Positions 18,529 to 20,218 of a stretch of 20,218 bases of DNA are shown here, one piece after another. Numbering within the stretch: position 1 is the first letter of the stretch; every line of letters starts with the position of its first letter. The notes under the pieces were generated by a model. The model did not search any database and was not told the DNA's origin. It was given only the letters and a program-made list of their open reading frames with translations. The stretch is from positions 1 to 20,218 of the IMG/VR virus record IMGVR_UViG_3300046028_007469; one strand, written 5' to 3'. This stretch comes from a virus. The translations under genes and the position numbers were made by a program.

Positions 18529-19008
18529 TTATTTTGAATCTTCGTAGTCGTGCTGCATTGCTTCAATAAATTCTTTATCGGCTGGTTTGTCTCCCTGCCG
18601 CCTTCGGTACGAGGCTAGAGGATCAGGCAGGTTCACCCCCCCCCCCCCCACATTTTCCGGTCGGGGTGTCAAGGGTTTATTTTCTTTATTTTGCGATAAT
18701 TGTGGTTGAGCGAGGACAAGCGTATTAACCATTTGCTCTATTAGCTTTTTGTTTTCTGCATTTAGTTTTTCAATATTCTCATATAGTGGAACTGGAATAT
18801 TAGTTTCTTCAAACCCTCTTAATGCCGCTTCAGTTGTACCTAGACCTTTAGCAAGTTTTTGTATAGTTCTACTTCTAGGGTCGCCATGCGTACCCGATAG
18901 AAATCTTTGTATTGTTGGTTGTGGTACGCCTGACTTTTCAGACAAAACGGTGGCGTTCCAACCTCTGGAATCCATTTCTTGCTTTAAATTTTTCCGCAAT
19001 GCGCTCAT
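18529..19008 (-). CDS. CI-like phage repressor with poly-G tract
   Basis: 159 aa from ATG 19008 (MSALRKNLKQEMDSRGWNAT); the frame runs further upstream through the operators, so the later Met is chosen. The N-terminal XRE helix-turn-helix is clear: TVLSEKSGVPQPTIQRFLSG (about 20-39). A coiled-coil-like middle follows (NIEKLNAENKKLIEQMV). There is no S24 peptidase domain, so RecA-stimulated self-cleavage is not expected. Near residue 124 a run of 14 G codes GGGG; one base more or less would truncate the last 30-odd residues. It is divergent from the Cro-like gene across a pair of operators and is therefore the lysogeny repressor. Confidence 0.85.
   Translation of the reverse strand: MSALRKNLKQEMDSRGWNATVLSEKSGVPQPTIQRFLSGTHGDPRSRTIQKLAKGLGTTEAALRGFEETNIPVPLYENIEKLNAENKKLIEQMVNTLVLAQPQLSQNKENKPLTPRPENVGGGGVNLPDPLASYRRRQGDKPADKEFIEAMQHDYEDSK
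18636..18649 (+). repeat. Homopolymer tract of 14 C (14 G in the repressor gene)
   Basis: Lies in the coding strand of the repressor as Gly codons. At 13 bases the frame reads TGA straight after the tract; at 15 it reads GEPA and stops. Only 14 (or multiples of three from it) keeps the C-terminus. Confidence 0.9.
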
Positions 19009-19042
19009 CAGCCCAATATAAGGCCGATTATTTTCTAAGTCG

Positions 19043-19058
19043 AATACGTTTGCGTTTG
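19043..19058. promoter_or_regulatory. Operator site between repressor and cro (1)
   Basis: AATACG-TTTG-CGTTTG, one good and one degenerate half, overlapping the -35 box of the rightward promoter. Its centre is 21 bp, two helical turns, from the next site. Confidence 0.6.
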
Positions 19059-19083
19059 ACAAATATACGCTTTCGTATATGAT
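19056..19083 (+). promoter_or_regulatory. Rightward early promoter (PR-like)
   Basis: TTGACA (19056-19061), a 16-bp spacer, TATGAT (19078-19083). Transcription would begin at about 19090, at or one base before the ATG of the Cro-like gene (19091). The strong operator fills the spacer. Confidence 0.8.
19063..19080. promoter_or_regulatory. Operator site between repressor and cro (2)
   Basis: ATATACG-CTTT-CGTATAT, a perfect 7-bp inverted repeat with 4-bp spacer and the best of the four related sites, placed across the spacer and -10 box of the rightward promoter. Confidence 0.82.
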
Positions 19084-19090
19084 AGGGGCC

Positions 19091-19285
19091 ATGAACATAC
19101 AAAACGCCTTAAATGAAATTAGAGATAGTGGTCTTACTGAAAATGAGATCAGCGCTATTGTCGATATTCCACAGCCAACGATTAATAGATTGAGGCGTGG
19201 TGTGCATCAAGAAACTTCATATATCCGTACAGTAGCAATACAAAAACTTGCTAAAGAAATCCGACCCGACATTTTTGGTAAATAA
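19091..19285 (+). CDS. Cro-like repressor
   Basis: 64 aa from ATG 19091. It is little more than one helix-turn-helix domain: LTENEISAIVDIPQPTINRLRRG (about 14-36), then a helix and the tail IRPDIFGK. Its recognition segment (IPQPTINRL) resembles that of the CI-like protein (VPQPTIQRF), so both should read the same operators. It is the first gene of the rightward operon. The ATG is within a base or two of the predicted transcript start, so translation may be leaderless; AGGGG just before it lies too close to be a normal ribosome site. Confidence 0.85.
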   Translation: MNIQNALNEIRDSGLTENEISAIVDIPQPTINRLRRGVHQETSYIRTVAIQKLAKEIRPDIFGK

Positions 19286-19288
19286 CTC

Positions 19289-19486
19289 ATGGCTAGAGAC
19301 ATCACCACATCGGTCAGGCTTGACGAACCACTCGACAAATTTATAACAGTTATCGCAAAGAACGACAGGCGTACAAAGGCAACTTTGATGTACATGATCA
19401 TCGAGGATTGGGCTAAGGAACATGATTACACCGAGTGGCTTGATGAAAACGTTGTACCCAGAATACCTAATAAGCGGTTTGATTAG
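19289..19486 (+). CDS. Ribbon-helix-helix (Arc/CopG-type) regulator
   Basis: 65 aa, three bases after the Cro-like stop. ITTSVRLDEPLDKFITVIAK gives the beta strand and first helix, and TKATLMYMIIEDWAKEH the second helix of a ribbon-helix-helix DNA-binding domain; an acidic/aromatic tail follows. Such proteins bind as dimers to short operators and serve phages as secondary regulators or as antitoxins; no toxin gene is adjacent. Translation probably couples to cro, since no ribosome site is evident. Confidence 0.78.
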   Translation: MARDITTSVRLDEPLDKFITVIAKNDRRTKATLMYMIIEDWAKEHDYTEWLDENVVPRIPNKRFD

Positions 19487-19489
19487 AAG

Positions 19490-19506
19490 CCCCTAATGTA
19501 GAGGGG
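19490..19506 (+). other. Short GC hairpin after the RHH gene
   Basis: CCCCT (19490-19494) and AGGGG (19502-19506) with a 7-nt loop. No T run follows, so it is not a clear terminator; a second small stem, GTAG/CTAC, comes next. Confidence 0.4.
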
Positions 19507-19566
19507 TGTAGGAAATAATCTACGTTTCATTATTTGTATTTTTAGAAATCTAGTCTAGCGGTATTT

Positions 19567-19749
19567 ATGAGTCAAAAAAGAAACATTGCAGGGGATAAGA
19601 GGGCGGCAAGTTTGACTTTGCGTCCAAGACCTCCACAAAGGAATACTTTCGGGCGTGGCTTTGAGTTAAGAGCTGCCTTGACCGACATAGATCACTGCGA
19701 AAGAAATCGTATTCATCAGTGTATTGCAATGAGGAATAGTAAGAATTAA
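19567..19749 (+). CDS. Small basic protein of unknown function
   Basis: 60 aa, Arg/Lys-rich: MSQKRNIAGDKRAASLTLRP RPPQRN then RGFELRAALTDIDHCERNR. The ribosome site is weak. Size, charge and place (third gene of the rightward operon) would suit a regulator such as an RNA-binding antiterminator or a CII-like activator, but no motif proves either. It may also be a non-functional frame. Confidence 0.45.
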   Translation: MSQKRNIAGDKRAASLTLRPRPPQRNTFGRGFELRAALTDIDHCERNRIHQCIAMRNSKN

Positions 19750-19972
19750 GACACCGACACTTTAGTTTAGCCCTTACCAGAGGTTAATTCGGAACATATT
19801 TGGTAGATAGCAAAATCGCAACGGGGATAGGCCGACCGTGACTAGAGATAGTCGACAAACACCGCCAAAGTGATGTACCTCAAGGATGATAAAGGGTTTG
19901 GGCGCTACCCGGCTGAAACATACCAGCAAAAGTGTCGAGTGTAAATTTGCGAGTTTGGACTAGGCCGGTGTC
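19750..19972 (+). ncRNA. Candidate structured RNA in the rightward operon
   Basis: No gene fits in 19750-20123. Long-range complementarity brackets the region: GACACCG (19750-19756) with CGGTGTC (19966-19972), and CGACACTTT (19755-19763) with AAAGTGTCG (19929-19937); the two share two bases. Inside are small stems: GACTA-GAGA-TAGTC (19840-19853, GNRA loop), GGGT/ACCC (19894-19910), GCTG/CAGC (19912-19927) and TACCA/TGGTA near 19776-19805. GCCCTTACCA near 19770 faintly resembles a boxA. The family is not recognised. Confidence 0.4.
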
Positions 19973-20059
19973 AATCAGCACCTAACAACTAACAACATGT
20001 GTCCTATCACATACGGTCACATATAGCCGAATACCGCCCAGAGAAATCAGGACAAAGAA

Positions 20060-20093
20060 AAACCCCAACGATCCGCAAGATGCAATGGGGTTT
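20060..20093 (+). terminator. Possible terminator/attenuator before the next gene
   Basis: AAACCCCA (20060-20067) pairs with TGGGGTTT (20086-20093) around an 18-nt loop, followed by ATTGAATTT. Position resembles lambda tR1, before the next gene. The T run is short. Confidence 0.55.
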
Positions 20094-20123
20094 ATTGAAT
20101 TTAATCAACGTGGAAATTATAAC

Positions 20124-20218
20124 ATGAGTAAAGAATTAGTAGTAGCAAGTGAAAAACAAATAGTTGCAGGAATAGTAAAGGCTCTTAACAAAGAAACAGC
20201 CTCTAAAAAAGGTTACGT
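20124..20218 (+). CDS. 5' end of a rightward-operon gene (partial)
   Basis: ATG 20124 opens a frame reading MSKELVVASEKQIVAGIVKA and on to the window edge without a stop (31 complete codons). GTGGA about 10 nt upstream is a modest ribosome site. The visible part is helical and Lys-rich. It is the next gene after the 374-bp non-coding stretch and likely a regulator or replication gene, but it cannot be identified from this fragment. Confidence 0.6.
   Translation, partial: MSKELVVASEKQIVAGIVKALNKETASKKGY

Noticed and set aside
18636-18649. The poly-C tract as a mere sequencing artefact
   Set aside because: Length error is possible, but 14 keeps a sensible frame through to a normal stop, so the tract is reported as real with that caution.

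Overview
The window reads as about 20 kb of a temperate, tailed double-stranded DNA phage. It is either a free or circular genome or a prophage seen without its host junctions. The gene set points to a gammaproteobacterial host, though nothing fixes the genus: lambda-like regulatory layout, Rz/Rz1 spanins, GH24 lysozyme, a PrtN-like regulator, a Sak4/DUF669 recombination set, and DUF2335- and DUF1640-like accessory genes. Base composition looks moderately AT-rich.

Left part (1-6842, + strand): tail genes and lysis. A small tail protein is followed by a 450-aa tail-fibre protein with a C-type-lectin / formylglycine-enzyme-like C-terminus, then avd, a template repeat (TR) and a reverse transcriptase (RT). 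Together these are a complete diversity-generating retroelement (DGR). The variable repeat (VR, 1841-1955) and TR (2387-2501) align without gaps over 115 bp. They differ at 20 positions, 19 of them at TR adenines, which is the hallmark of adenine-specific mutagenic retrohoming. After three further, probably tail-associated, genes (one with a 76-bp exact internal duplication) comes a lysis cassette: Rz with Rz1 embedded in another frame, three small membrane or amphipathic proteins and a GH24 endolysin.

Middle part (6843-16785, - strand): a putative attP region with 10-bp repeats, then a long leftward early operon. Read from its promoter at about 16785 leftward, it holds two small membrane proteins, a strong hairpin, a small unknown protein, a Sak4-like ATPase, a DUF669 protein and a Cas4/RecB-like nuclease with an apparent Fe-S cysteine set. 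Next come an inserted ORF flanked by a 30-bp repeat, two paralogous 15-residue-repeat proteins, an SF2 helicase, small DNA-binding proteins, a DUF1289-like peptide, a PrtN-like regulator and a tyrosine integrase. The order tail/lysis - att - int - early genes is that of an unintegrated lambda-type genome.

Right part (16589-20218): control region and accessory genes. A leftward promoter (TTGCAT-17-TATATT) carries two repressor-operator-like sites and is followed by a boxA-like sequence with hairpin and an intrinsic terminator, a layout resembling PL-nutL-tL1. About 2.3 kb away a matching operator pair lies between a CI-like repressor (- strand) and a Cro-like gene (+ strand) whose promoter would give a nearly leaderless mRNA. 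The repressor gene carries a 14-bp poly-G tract that could switch it by slippage. Between the operator pairs are accessory genes sharing a promoter-like AGTTATACT motif. Rightward of cro are a ribbon-helix-helix protein, a small basic protein, a 374-bp non-coding stretch with RNA-like pairing, and the start of another gene.

The strongest signals are the DGR, the phase-variable repressor tract, and the dual operator / antitermination architecture.
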